Assembly (NCBI RefSeq): GCF_018128025.1 | Contig: NZ_JAGSCS010000001.1 | Coordinates: forward strand, 1-64,000 | Source: Proteiniclasticum sediminis | GTDB taxonomy: Bacteria; Bacillota; Clostridia; Clostridiales; Clostridiaceae | Direction: 5' to 3' | DNA: 64,000 nucleotides | Shown here: piece by piece, positions 51,391 to 59,316 of the stretch | How the letters are laid out: the number at the start of each line of letters is the position of its first letter | Numbering within the stretch: position 1 is the stretch's first letter | Made by a program: the position numbers and the translations under genes | The notes under the pieces: generated by a model | What the model saw: the letters and a program-made list of their open reading frames with translations, nothing else | The model's database searches: none | Told to the model about the DNA's origin: nothing

Positions 51391-53496
51391 ATGGAAACCT
51401 ATAAATATGCCCCGAAGGATTTCATCAATCGGGAGCTGAGTTTTTTGGAGTTTAATCATCGGGTGCTGGAAGAGGCCCGGGACAAGAGCAATCCGCTCCT
51501 GGAGCGGCTGAAGTTTGCCGCCATCGTGGTGTCCAATCTCGATGAGTTCTACATGATCCGGTATGGCACCCTGTCGGATCAGATCCATGCCAAGATCTAC
51601 AAACGGGATTCCTCGGGGCTCACCCCCAAGGAGCAAACCCTGGCCATCAACCGCCGCACGAGGGTTCTCCTGGAGGATCTCTACACCCATCTCAATACAG
51701 AGATGAAAAAGGATCTGGAGGCCGTGGGACTGGAATTTATCCCCGGAAACCGACTGGATGACCGGCAGCGGGCCTATGTGGATGAGCTCTATGGAAAGAG
51801 CATTTATCCGGTGCTCACCCCCATGGTGGTGGATTCTACCCGGCCCTTTCCACTGGTGACGTCGGATACCCTGAACATCGCGGTGCTTCTGGAGGAAAAG
51901 CTTTCGCCCGAAAAGCATCACGTGGGCACCATTCAGGTGCCCAAGGTACTGGACCGCTTCCACTATGTCCCCAGCAGCAGTCCCACCAAGCGACAGTTTA
52001 TCCTGCTGGAGGAGATCTTAAAGCTGAAAATCCCGGAGCTCTTCAATGCCTTCAACATCCTGGGCATGGCCTGCTACCGGGTGAGCCGCAACGCGGACCT
52101 GGAGTACAACGAAGACGAGGCGGATGATCTTCTGGAAGTGATTAAAGAGACCATCAAGCTACGGAAATGGGGCAATGTGATCAAGCTGGAGGTGGAAACG
52201 GCGGTGAGTGCCGAGCTTCTGGAATACCTCATGGACGAGTTTGAGATCACCCTGGACAATGTTTTTCGCATCAGCGGTCCTTTGGATCTGTCCTTTCTCC
52301 ATAAGCTCAATCGGGTGCCCGGCAATGAGGAGCATCGCTTCAAAGAGATTGTGCCGCTGCCGGTACCGGAGCTTCTGGCCTATGAGGATCTTTTCCAGGC
52401 CATGAGTCATAAGGATTTTCTTCTCCATCATCCCTATGACAGCTTCAGCACCATCATCAAGCTGGTGAAGGATGCCGCAGCAGATCCCCAGGTGCTGGCC
52501 ATTAAGCAGACCCTGTACCGGGTATCCGGAAATTCGCCCATCGTCAAGGCTTTGGCTGAAGCAGCGGAAAATGGGAAACAGGTAACTGTACTGGTGGAAC
52601 TGAAGGCGCGCTTTGATGAGGAAAACAACATCAACTGGGCCCTACGGCTGGAAAAAGCCGGCTGCCATGTGATCTACGGTGTTTCGGGACTGAAAACCCA
52701 CTGTAAGGCCCTCCTCATCGTCCGCCGGGAGAATAACGAAATCAAGCGCTATTTCCATGTGGGCACCGGAAACTATAACGACGTCACGGCGAAGCTCTAC
52801 ACGGATGTCTCCCTCATGAGCAGCAACAAGGATCTGGCCGATGACATCTCGGACATCTTTAACCGCCTTTCGGGGCATTACCGCTATGACCGCATGCGGC
52901 TGGCCACCCTGGCCCCCGATGAGATGCGGGGCAAGTTCACCCAGCTCATCGAAAATGAACGCCTCCATGCAAAAAGTGGCAAGAAAGCCCTGATCATCGC
53001 CAAGATGAACTCCCTGGTGGATAAGGACATTATTGAAAAACTCTATAGCGCTTCTAGGGATGGGGTAGAGATTCAGCTCATCATTCGGGGAATCTGCTGC
53101 CTCCGTCCGGAGGTTAAGGGGCTCAGCGAAAACATCCATGTGCGGTCCATCGTGGGTCGCTTCCTGGAACATTCCCGGATCTTCTATTTCTACAATGAAG
53201 GGAAAGAAGATATCTTTATCGGCAGTGCCGACTGGATGGAACGGAACCTGAACACCCGCATTGAGCTCCTGATCCCCATTCTGGATGAGGACTGCAAACA
53301 CAAAGTAAAAACCATTCTGGATTACAATCTAAAAGATAACGTCAAATCCCGCATTCTGGGCGGAAATGGAATCTATCGCCGTCCTTCGGCAAAAGACGGT
53401 CACTTCAATGGTCAAGAGGAACTTCTGGCCAGAACCCGCAAAAAGTTCGACAAATACAAAAAGCGCCTGGCCAAGGCCAAGACGCAGGAGCTCTAA
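51391..53496 (+). CDS. ppk1: Polyphosphate kinase 1
   Basis: Makes polyphosphate from ATP through a phospho-histidine intermediate, peripheral to the membrane. At 701 residues it has full length: N domain (FINRELSFLEFNHRVLEEA), head domain, C1 with PFPLVTSDTLNIAV upstream and HPYDSFSTIIKLVKDAAADP, KQTLYRVSGNSPIVKAL, and C2 with the phospho-histidine in GLKTHCKALLIVRRE and the second conserved RGICCLRPEVKGLSENIHV. Glu/His residues of the site look intact. AGAAGGTGATTTT precedes the ATG. A gene for an unknown acidic protein follows 19 bp later. Confidence 0.97.
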   Translation: METYKYAPKDFINRELSFLEFNHRVLEEARDKSNPLLERLKFAAIVVSNLDEFYMIRYGTLSDQIHAKIYKRDSSGLTPKEQTLAINRRTRVLLEDLYTHLNTEMKKDLEAVGLEFIPGNRLDDRQRAYVDELYGKSIYPVLTPMVVDSTRPFPLVTSDTLNIAVLLEEKLSPEKHHVGTIQVPKVLDRFHYVPSSSPTKRQFILLEEILKLKIPELFNAFNILGMACYRVSRNADLEYNEDEADDLLEVIKETIKLRKWGNVIKLEVETAVSAELLEYLMDEFEITLDNVFRISGPLDLSFLHKLNRVPGNEEHRFKEIVPLPVPELLAYEDLFQAMSHKDFLLHHPYDSFSTIIKLVKDAAADPQVLAIKQTLYRVSGNSPIVKALAEAAENGKQVTVLVELKARFDEENNINWALRLEKAGCHVIYGVSGLKTHCKALLIVRRENNEIKRYFHVGTGNYNDVTAKLYTDVSLMSSNKDLADDISDIFNRLSGHYRYDRMRLATLAPDEMRGKFTQLIENERLHAKSGKKALIIAKMNSLVDKDIIEKLYSASRDGVEIQLIIRGICCLRPEVKGLSENIHVRSIVGRFLEHSRIFYFYNEGKEDIFIGSADWMERNLNTRIELLIPILDEDCKHKVKTILDYNLKDNVKSRILGGNGIYRRPSAKDGHFNGQEELLARTRKKFDKYKKRLAKAKTQEL

Positions 53497-53515
53497 GGAA
53501 AAGGGGGAAATATCC

Positions 53516-54145
53516 ATGAAGATTAAGGTGAACTCAGAATATCCCGAGTTTGAACGTCTAAAGCAGCAGCTGGAAGGAGCTCATCCCGATCTGGTGCTCA
53601 AGGCCAAAGAGCGAAAATGGGGCTTGGAGCGCCCCTCGTTCAAATGGAAGAAAACCCTGTATGAGTTTGAAACCCTGGAGGAGCTTCTGGCGGAAGTGGC
53701 GAAGCTTTTCGCGGATTCCGGGGCAAAGGGCGAGGAAGAGGAAGAACTGGTACTGGAAATCCCTGTGGAGAAGTACCATCTCCACGATCTCAATATCCAA
53801 ATTCGGCTGGGAAAGCACGGCGAGAAAAACAGCACTTATGAAGCGGAGGAACAGACCCTTTATCCGGAGCCGACGGAAGGAGAGGAAGCCGAGCCCGATT
53901 CGGACTTCCCCGACGAGGATGAGGAAATCGGACTCACCAGCTATAACGATGATATTGTGCTGAATCTTCCTGCCGAAAAATACAGTCTTCAGGATTTGCG
54001 GCTGAAAATCAAGTTCACGGACTTTGGAGACAGCAACTCCACCTATGAAGTCCGCAATACCCCGGAGGAATCCCCGGAGAGGGAAGCCGCCGAGGAGGAG
54101 CCCGTGGACCGGGGAACGGAAATGGGCCCGGAAGAAGGCATCTAA
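53516..54145 (+). CDS. Acidic protein with an internal duplication, encoded behind ppk1
   Basis: A 209-residue strongly acidic soluble protein. An N-terminal part (residues 1-70) has mixed Lys/Glu helix. Two copies of a beta-type unit of about 35 residues are visible: VLEIPVEKYHLHDLNIQIRL...NSTYE and IVLNLPAEKYSLQDLRLKIK...NSTYE, joined by an acidic linker; the end is disordered and acidic. I do not recognise a family. Its ATG follows AAGGGGGAAATATCC, 19 bp after ppk1, and a terminator follows, so it is co-transcribed with ppk1. A role in regulating or localising PPK1 is an inference from this linkage. Confidence 0.6.
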   Translation: MKIKVNSEYPEFERLKQQLEGAHPDLVLKAKERKWGLERPSFKWKKTLYEFETLEELLAEVAKLFADSGAKGEEEEELVLEIPVEKYHLHDLNIQIRLGKHGEKNSTYEAEEQTLYPEPTEGEEAEPDSDFPDEDEEIGLTSYNDDIVLNLPAEKYSLQDLRLKIKFTDFGDSNSTYEVRNTPEESPEREAAEEEPVDRGTEMGPEEGI

Positions 54146-54161
54146 ATCCCATAAATCACAA

Positions 54162-54186
54162 AAGCTGCCCCAAAGGCAGCTTTTTC
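54162..54186 (+). terminator. Terminator of the ppk1 operon
   Basis: AAGCTGCC and GGCAGCTT with a 5-nt loop, followed by TTTC. Confidence 0.88.
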
Positions 54187-54201
54187 ACGGGCTAAATCCG
54201 G

Positions 54202-54927
54202 TCAGCGGAAGGCATTTCGAAGAGCGACAAGGTTTTCGGGATCATCGGTGATGATGCCATAAACCCCGGACCGCAGGAACATCCGTGCTCGTCGGGGATC
54301 ATTGACGGTCCACACATGGACCTTGACGCCGGTGGCCTGAACTTCCCGGATTTGGCCGCGGGTCAGTACCGTATGGCGCACATGGAGATATGCTGCCCCG
54401 CTTCGCCGAGCAAAAGCCCCAGGGCGAAACAGGATTCGGCGGGTGAGAAGGGCGGTGGGAATCTCCGGGGCCATTAGGCGGCATTTCTCCAGGGATGGAC
54501 CGTGAAAGGAAGAGAGAATGATCCGGTGGGTCAGTTCGTATTTCCGGACAAGGGCAATGACCTTTTCTTCCATGCCGACATAGGGAAGCACGTTGTTTTT
54601 CAGCTCCAGGATGGCATAGATCCCCGAAGACTGCACCAGCTCCAGGCATTGGGCAAGAAGCGGGACCGGCACAAATCCATACTGGGGAAAGAGCTTTCCC
54701 GCATTGAGGATTTTCACACGATCTGCCACCTGATCCTGAAGCAGTCCCTGCCCATTGGTAGTCCGCTCCAGGGTCTCATCGTGGAGAACCACCAGTTCCC
54801 CGTCCTTCGTCATTTGCACGTCCAGCTCAATGCCATCACACCCCGCTTCGATGGCTTTTTGAAAAGCCAGCAGGGTATTTTCCGGATAGTGCCTGCTGTA
54901 TCCCCGATGGGCGACGATCATCGTCAT
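54202..54927 (-). CDS. ugpQ: Glycerophosphodiester phosphodiesterase
   Basis: A 241-residue GDPD-family TIM-barrel enzyme that cuts glycerophosphodiesters to glycerol-3-phosphate and an alcohol. The catalytic pair is in IVAHRGYSRHYPENT (residues 4-18) and ELDVQMTKDGELVVLHDE; AILELKN, WTVNDPRRARMF and GIITDDPENL are present. No signal peptide, so it is cytoplasmic. ATG 54927 was chosen because GGAGGTGGATCC lies upstream; longer starts are not family-like. The gene symbol is by family and not certain. It is convergent with the ppk1 operon. Confidence 0.92.
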   Translation of the reverse strand: MTMIVAHRGYSRHYPENTLLAFQKAIEAGCDGIELDVQMTKDGELVVLHDETLERTTNGQGLLQDQVADRVKILNAGKLFPQYGFVPVPLLAQCLELVQSSGIYAILELKNNVLPYVGMEEKVIALVRKYELTHRIILSSFHGPSLEKCRLMAPEIPTALLTRRILFRPGAFARRSGAAYLHVRHTVLTRGQIREVQATGVKVHVWTVNDPRRARMFLRSGVYGIITDDPENLVALRNAFR

Positions 54928-55035
54928 GGATCCACCTCCTTCCGTTCTTTCTCCCATGGTACCATAGGCGGCTCCCCGGGGAAAGGGGACCCCAAAACCA
55001 AGCCCTGTGGGATTTCCCGCCGAGGACATCTGTGT

Positions 55036-55060
55036 TATAATAAAAACGAACTGCAGTTCG
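55036..55060 (+). promoter_or_regulatory. Extended -10 and SOS-like palindrome of the SbcD/SbcC-like pair
   Basis: TGTTATAAT (TATAAT at 55036-55041) is followed by CGAAC-TGCA-GTTCG (55047-55060). Both half-sites and the 4-bp spacing match the Gram-positive SOS box exactly, but the central TGCA does not fit RNRY at three positions. It covers the start of transcription. Confidence 0.6.
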
Positions 55061-55072
55061 AGGAGGGGTTTT

Positions 55073-56164
55073 ATGCGTTCGGTAAAAATCGTGCAGAGCG
55101 GAGATTTTCATCTCGACAGTCCGCTGGTGCTCCATCATCTGTCTTTTCGCCAGCAGCGCCGTGAAGAGCTGCTTTTGGCGGTCCGCCGTCTCGTGGATTA
55201 CGCCCTGAGTGTTCAGGCGGATTTGCTCCTCCTGACGGGGGATCTCTTCGATTCTGCCCGGGTTACCCGGAATACCTTGGATTTTCTTCATCGGGAGTTT
55301 TCCCGATTCTCCGGAAGAATCTTCATTACCCCCGGAAATCATGATCCCTATACGCTGGAGAGCCCCTATACCACTGATCCTTTTCCTCCCAACACCCATG
55401 TTTTTGGGGACTATGAGGAGGTTTATCTGCCGGAGCTTCACTGTGTGGTCTGCGGGGAAGGTTTCCGGGAAGCGGTGGTGACCCGGAATCTTCTGGAGAG
55501 AATCTCTGCGCCTTCCACTGCCCCCATTAAAATTCTTCTGCTCCACGGAGAAGTGACCACAGGGGCCAGCCGCTACAACCCCATGACCCGGGAAAGCCTC
55601 CGCAGCAGCGGATTCAGCTATGTGGCCTTGGGTCATCGGCACGAGTACAGCGGCATCCAGCGGGAAGGCACCGTTTCCTATGCCTATGCGGGAATCCCCG
55701 AAGGCCGGGGGTTTGACGAGCTGGGCGAAAAGGGCGTCATCACGGGAGAAGTCTTTGCCGATGGGGTGAATCTGAAGTTCCAGAAGCTGGCCCAGCGAAC
55801 CTACGAAGAGGTCCCCGTGGACCTCACCGGCTGCCTGACCCATCAGGAAATGCTGGACCGGATCCTCATCGCCGGGAAGAGGGCGGATACCATTCCGAAA
55901 ATCCTGCTTCGTGGGGAACTTCCTCCCTATGCCATCCTGGACGAAGCTCGGCTGGAAGGGGAGCTCTCGCGCCATCTGGAGGAGTTTTCCCTGGTGGATC
56001 TCACCCAGGTGGAAAAAGAGCAGGATCCCGTCATGGCCGGGTCTTTGAAAGGGATCTTTCTCTCGGTCATTAAGGAGCGCCAGGCTAAAGGGGAAGGGAA
56101 TCCCCGGCACTGGGAGGAAGCCCGAAAGATGGGGCTTCGGATCTTGAGTCAGGAGGAGTTTTAA
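55073..56164 (+). CDS. yhaO: SbcD/Mre11-like DNA repair exonuclease (YhaO-like)
   Basis: A 363-residue calcineurin-fold nuclease. Metal motifs are IVQSGDFHLDSPL (residues 6-18), LLLTGDLFDSARV, FITPGNHDPY and, in the C-terminal half, LLHGEV with YVALGHRHEYSG. The order fits Mre11/SbcD and the length fits the YhaO group, the SbcD paralogue of Bacillota. It should work with the next gene's SMC-like ATPase on DNA ends. ATG 55073 follows CGAGGAGGGG. The promoter region carries an SOS-like palindrome; as I recall, yhaONM belongs to the LexA regulon in B. subtilis. Confidence 0.9.
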   Translation: MRSVKIVQSGDFHLDSPLVLHHLSFRQQRREELLLAVRRLVDYALSVQADLLLLTGDLFDSARVTRNTLDFLHREFSRFSGRIFITPGNHDPYTLESPYTTDPFPPNTHVFGDYEEVYLPELHCVVCGEGFREAVVTRNLLERISAPSTAPIKILLLHGEVTTGASRYNPMTRESLRSSGFSYVALGHRHEYSGIQREGTVSYAYAGIPEGRGFDELGEKGVITGEVFADGVNLKFQKLAQRTYEEVPVDLTGCLTHQEMLDRILIAGKRADTIPKILLRGELPPYAILDEARLEGELSRHLEEFSLVDLTQVEKEQDPVMAGSLKGIFLSVIKERQAKGEGNPRHWEEARKMGLRILSQEEF

Positions 56165-58672
56165 ATGCAGATCAAAAAGATTCATATTGACCGCTTCGGA
56201 AAGCTCCGTGATCAGTCATTTACCTTCAGCAGCGGCCTTAATGTGATTTACGGCCCCAACGAAGCGGGAAAGAGCACCCTGCAGAATTTCCTCTTTTCCA
56301 TGTTCTATGGGGCCAGTGCCAGTAAAAAGGCTCAGGTGGAGGGGGTTCGAAAGAAGTATCTCCCCCGGGGCGAAGAATATACCTTTGGGAGCATGACCCT
56401 GGAGCTGGACGACAAGACGTTCATTCTCGAACGGAAAATCGGGGCCAAGCGTAAAGATGACTTCTTTCGCGCTTATGAGGGGGACAGCTACACCCAGACA
56501 CCTTTGGCGGAGACCTTGGGAAAGGAGCTTTTTCAGCTGGACCATGAAGGTTTTCTGAAGACCCTGTGCATCGGTCAGAGCCGGACCGTGTTTTCGCCAG
56601 AGAAAGACGAAGGACTTACCACCAAGCTCACCAATCTCTTGGAAAGCGGGGATGAGGAAGTTTCCTATACCAAAGCCATGGAGAAGATCCGGGAAGAAAT
56701 GAAGCTCATCCAGGGTGTCCGGAAGACGGGCCGGCTGGAAGAAGTCCATGCCCAGCTGGCAGCACTCCACGAAGAGCTGGGGGAGAGCCGAAACATGGAG
56801 AGACGAAAGACCGAGCTTCTCCAAACCGAAAAGAAACTGGAGGAATCCCTGGGGAAGCTTCGCCACCGGCGGGCAGAACTTCACCAGCTGAAAGACAAAA
56901 TTCAGCTCTACCAGGTGAAGGATGAATTTTTAAGGCTGAAAAAGAATCTGGACGAGCTCCATCGCCTAGGGGAAGAGCGGCAGCAGGATTTTCATCCGCT
57001 GTCCACAGAAAAGATCGCAGAGCTGGATCATCTGGCCGATGATATGGAGGATCTGCAGGAAGAAATGGCGGAACAGGAAGAAACGTTAGCTTCCCTGAAG
57101 CGAGAAATCCAGGAGCTGGACCTGCTTTTGGATACGCAAAAAGGGTACAGCGAAGTTTCCCGGGCAGAAATTCTGGCCCTGATTTCCCTCCAAAGCGAAG
57201 AACTGCTTCTGGAGGAAAAACTGCGCTATTTCGGAGATTCTTCCCCCCGCGAGGAGCGGCTCCTGCTAAGGCGGGACGAATTGAAGGCTGTACTGGGCCG
57301 GTATGAACGGCTTTTGCGAAAGCTGAAGCCGAAGAAAACGGGACTTCTGCTGGGGATGCTTCTGTTCCTGGCTGGAACCCTCTACAGCTTCATCGTGGTG
57401 AAGGAAAGCCTTCTGGCTGTTTTGGGGGTGGCCCTGGCCCTGGTCTATGGGGCCCTTTACAGCGCGCTTCAGAAAAAAATGCTGCGCCGCAACTTGAAGA
57501 AGGCCGATGAAATGGAGGTTCAGGTGGCGGCGTTAGCCCGGGAACTGGGCATGGACCCTGAAGAGATCGTCCGTTCCAAAAAGCTCATCGATGCCATCCC
57601 AGAGGATCAGGAAAAGGAACGATGGGAGACTCGGCTTCGGGAACTTCGCGGGAAGAAGGATCGCCTCTTTCGCCTCACGGGAACAGGCTCCGTGGAAGAG
57701 CTTCTTCAAGGGGAAGAAGGCTATCGGCGAACCCGGGATCAAAAAAACGAAAAGCTCACGCTCTCCGCATCAAAGCGGGAGCACCTGAACCATTTGGAGC
57801 AGGCGATGGCGCAGAAGTCAAATCTTCTGCGCCAGCATCTGGAAAATCTTGGTTATGGCGATGCGTCCAGGGATCCCGTGGAGGATCTTTTACACTACAA
57901 AGGCCAAGCGGAGAGGATGCGGGATCTGCAGGTGAAGGAAGAGGCGCTGCGCTTTTCCCTGGCGGGGATCATCGGGGATCGGTCCGAGGAGGAAGTGAAG
58001 CGAGAACTGAAACTTCTGGAAGAACTGGGCTGGGATTCCCCACGGGATCAGCGGGATCTGGAACAGGAGGAACGCCAGCTGAGCGAAGGGGAGCGGGAAA
58101 TTCTGGAACAGCAGCACGAACTTCGGATGGAACTGGCTTCCTTCAAGTTTCGGGATTCCCTCTATGTGGAGGATGCCATCCTCAGCCTTCAGGCGGAGGA
58201 GGCCGAGCTGGAAGACCGCCTGGCCATCCTGTCTTTAACCATGGAGCTGATGCAGGAATCCTATGACCGCCTGCGCCTAGGGTATTCCGCTTCGCTCAAC
58301 GCCAAGGTCACCGGGATTTATGAGGCCATCACGGGCATGGATCGCACGGTGAAGGTCACGGACCTTTTTTCCATGAACTTTGAGGAAAAGGGGGCTCTCT
58401 GGCGGGAAGATCTTTTATCCACCGGTGCCCTGGATCAGCTGTATCTGTCCCTTCGCTTGGCCATGGCTGAGCAGATGTTTGGAGAAGAAAGGGTTCCGCT
58501 TCTCTTTGATGAACCCTTTGCCGGATTTGACCGGATGCGACTGGAGCGAACCCTGGATTACCTGGTGGAGCTCAGCAGCCGGTTCCAGATCTTCCTCTTC
58601 ACCTGCCACGAGCGGGAGATGGAGCTCTTGGGCGAGCGGGCCCATGTGCTTCATCTGGAAGGTCCACGGTAA
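56165..58672 (+). CDS. yhaN: SbcC/Rad50-like ATPase with membrane segments in its coiled coil (YhaN-like)
   Basis: An 835-residue SMC-like protein. The N-terminus has Walker A YGPNEAGKSTLQNF (residues 24-37). Coiled coil flanks a central pair of hydrophobic segments (about residues 388-430, GLLLGMLLFLAGTLYSFIV and LLAVLGVALALVYGALY), a YhaN feature not seen in SbcC. The C-terminal half has the ABC-like signature LSTGALDQLYLSLRLA and Walker B LLFDEPFAGFD. The zinc-hook CxxC of SbcC is absent. The ATG is at the stop of yhaO (TTTTAAATG), so both are made together. It may anchor DNA-end processing at the membrane. Confidence 0.9.
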   Translation: MQIKKIHIDRFGKLRDQSFTFSSGLNVIYGPNEAGKSTLQNFLFSMFYGASASKKAQVEGVRKKYLPRGEEYTFGSMTLELDDKTFILERKIGAKRKDDFFRAYEGDSYTQTPLAETLGKELFQLDHEGFLKTLCIGQSRTVFSPEKDEGLTTKLTNLLESGDEEVSYTKAMEKIREEMKLIQGVRKTGRLEEVHAQLAALHEELGESRNMERRKTELLQTEKKLEESLGKLRHRRAELHQLKDKIQLYQVKDEFLRLKKNLDELHRLGEERQQDFHPLSTEKIAELDHLADDMEDLQEEMAEQEETLASLKREIQELDLLLDTQKGYSEVSRAEILALISLQSEELLLEEKLRYFGDSSPREERLLLRRDELKAVLGRYERLLRKLKPKKTGLLLGMLLFLAGTLYSFIVVKESLLAVLGVALALVYGALYSALQKKMLRRNLKKADEMEVQVAALARELGMDPEEIVRSKKLIDAIPEDQEKERWETRLRELRGKKDRLFRLTGTGSVEELLQGEEGYRRTRDQKNEKLTLSASKREHLNHLEQAMAQKSNLLRQHLENLGYGDASRDPVEDLLHYKGQAERMRDLQVKEEALRFSLAGIIGDRSEEEVKRELKLLEELGWDSPRDQRDLEQEERQLSEGEREILEQQHELRMELASFKFRDSLYVEDAILSLQAEEAELEDRLAILSLTMELMQESYDRLRLGYSASLNAKVTGIYEAITGMDRTVKVTDLFSMNFEEKGALWREDLLSTGALDQLYLSLRLAMAEQMFGEERVPLLFDEPFAGFDRMRLERTLDYLVELSSRFQIFLFTCHEREMELLGERAHVLHLEGPR

Positions 58673-58781
58673 TCCAAGAGTTGTGAAGTCAGGGGGTTTT
58701 CCTCCTGAATACGGTTACACTTTCCGAAATTGTGTTATAATAAAAGTGGAACAAGAATACTGGAAAAGGGGTACTGTGAAT

Positions 58782-59201
58782 ATGAACATTGCTTTTTTTC
58801 TTACACCAAAGTCCGAACTGATCTATGAAATGGCCGATTCGACCATGAGACAGGTTCTGGAAAGAATGGAGCACCACGGCTATTCGGCGATTCCCATCAT
58901 CGATAATTATGGGAAATACATCGGAACGCTCACCGAGGGTGACCTGCTTTGGAAGATTAAGAATACTCCCGGACTGTCCTTTCGGAACACCAGCAAAGTC
59001 CTGGTCCGGGATATCGAACGGAGAAAAAAACACGAGGTTGTGACCATCAACGCAGACATCAACAACATCATCATCCTGGCACAGTCCCAGAACTTTGTGC
59101 CGGTGGTGGACGATGAGGGCATCTTCATCGGAATCATCAAACGGGGCGACATCATCGATTACTGCTACAATCTCATTGCAGACAAGAAAATGATTATCTA
59201 G
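58782..59201 (+). CDS. Stand-alone CBS-domain pair protein
   Basis: A 139-residue protein made of two CBS motifs: STMRQVLERMEHHGYSAIPI (residues 19-38) with YIGTLTEGDLLW, and VTINADINNIIILAQSQNFV then PVVDDEGIFIGIIKRGDIID. Such proteins sense adenosine nucleotides or cyclic di-AMP in many Bacillota (CbpA/CbpB type); which ligand applies is not known. AAAAGGGGTACTGTGAAT precedes ATG 58782; a GTG two codons earlier is possible. A terminator follows. It is followed by the S1-like gene with its own leader. Confidence 0.85.
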   Translation: MNIAFFLTPKSELIYEMADSTMRQVLERMEHHGYSAIPIIDNYGKYIGTLTEGDLLWKIKNTPGLSFRNTSKVLVRDIERRKKHEVVTINADINNIIILAQSQNFVPVVDDEGIFIGIIKRGDIIDYCYNLIADKKMII

Positions 59202-59215
59202 TGCTGAAGTCTCGG

Positions 59216-59241
59216 AAAGCTGAAGAAACTTCAGCTTTTTT
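59216..59241 (+). terminator. Terminator of the CBS gene
   Basis: AAAGCTGAAG and CTTCAGCTTT with an AAA loop, followed by TTT. Confidence 0.85.
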
Positions 59242-59280
59242 ATGCTAAAATGTCGATAATGGAGTGCTGCAAGGCACCGA

Positions 59281-59316
59281 AAGGAGTAACGACGCTTACG
59301 TCGTGTGAGAATTATG
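59281..59316 (+). promoter_or_regulatory. Ribosome site split from the start codon by a hairpin (S1 gene)
   Basis: AAGGAG (59281-59286), TA, the perfect hairpin ACGACG-CTTA-CGTCGT (59289-59304), then GTGAGAATT and ATG (59314). Linear distance is 27 nt; looping out the 16-nt hairpin leaves 11 nt, about the same as at the dinB partner gene. Confidence 0.6.
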
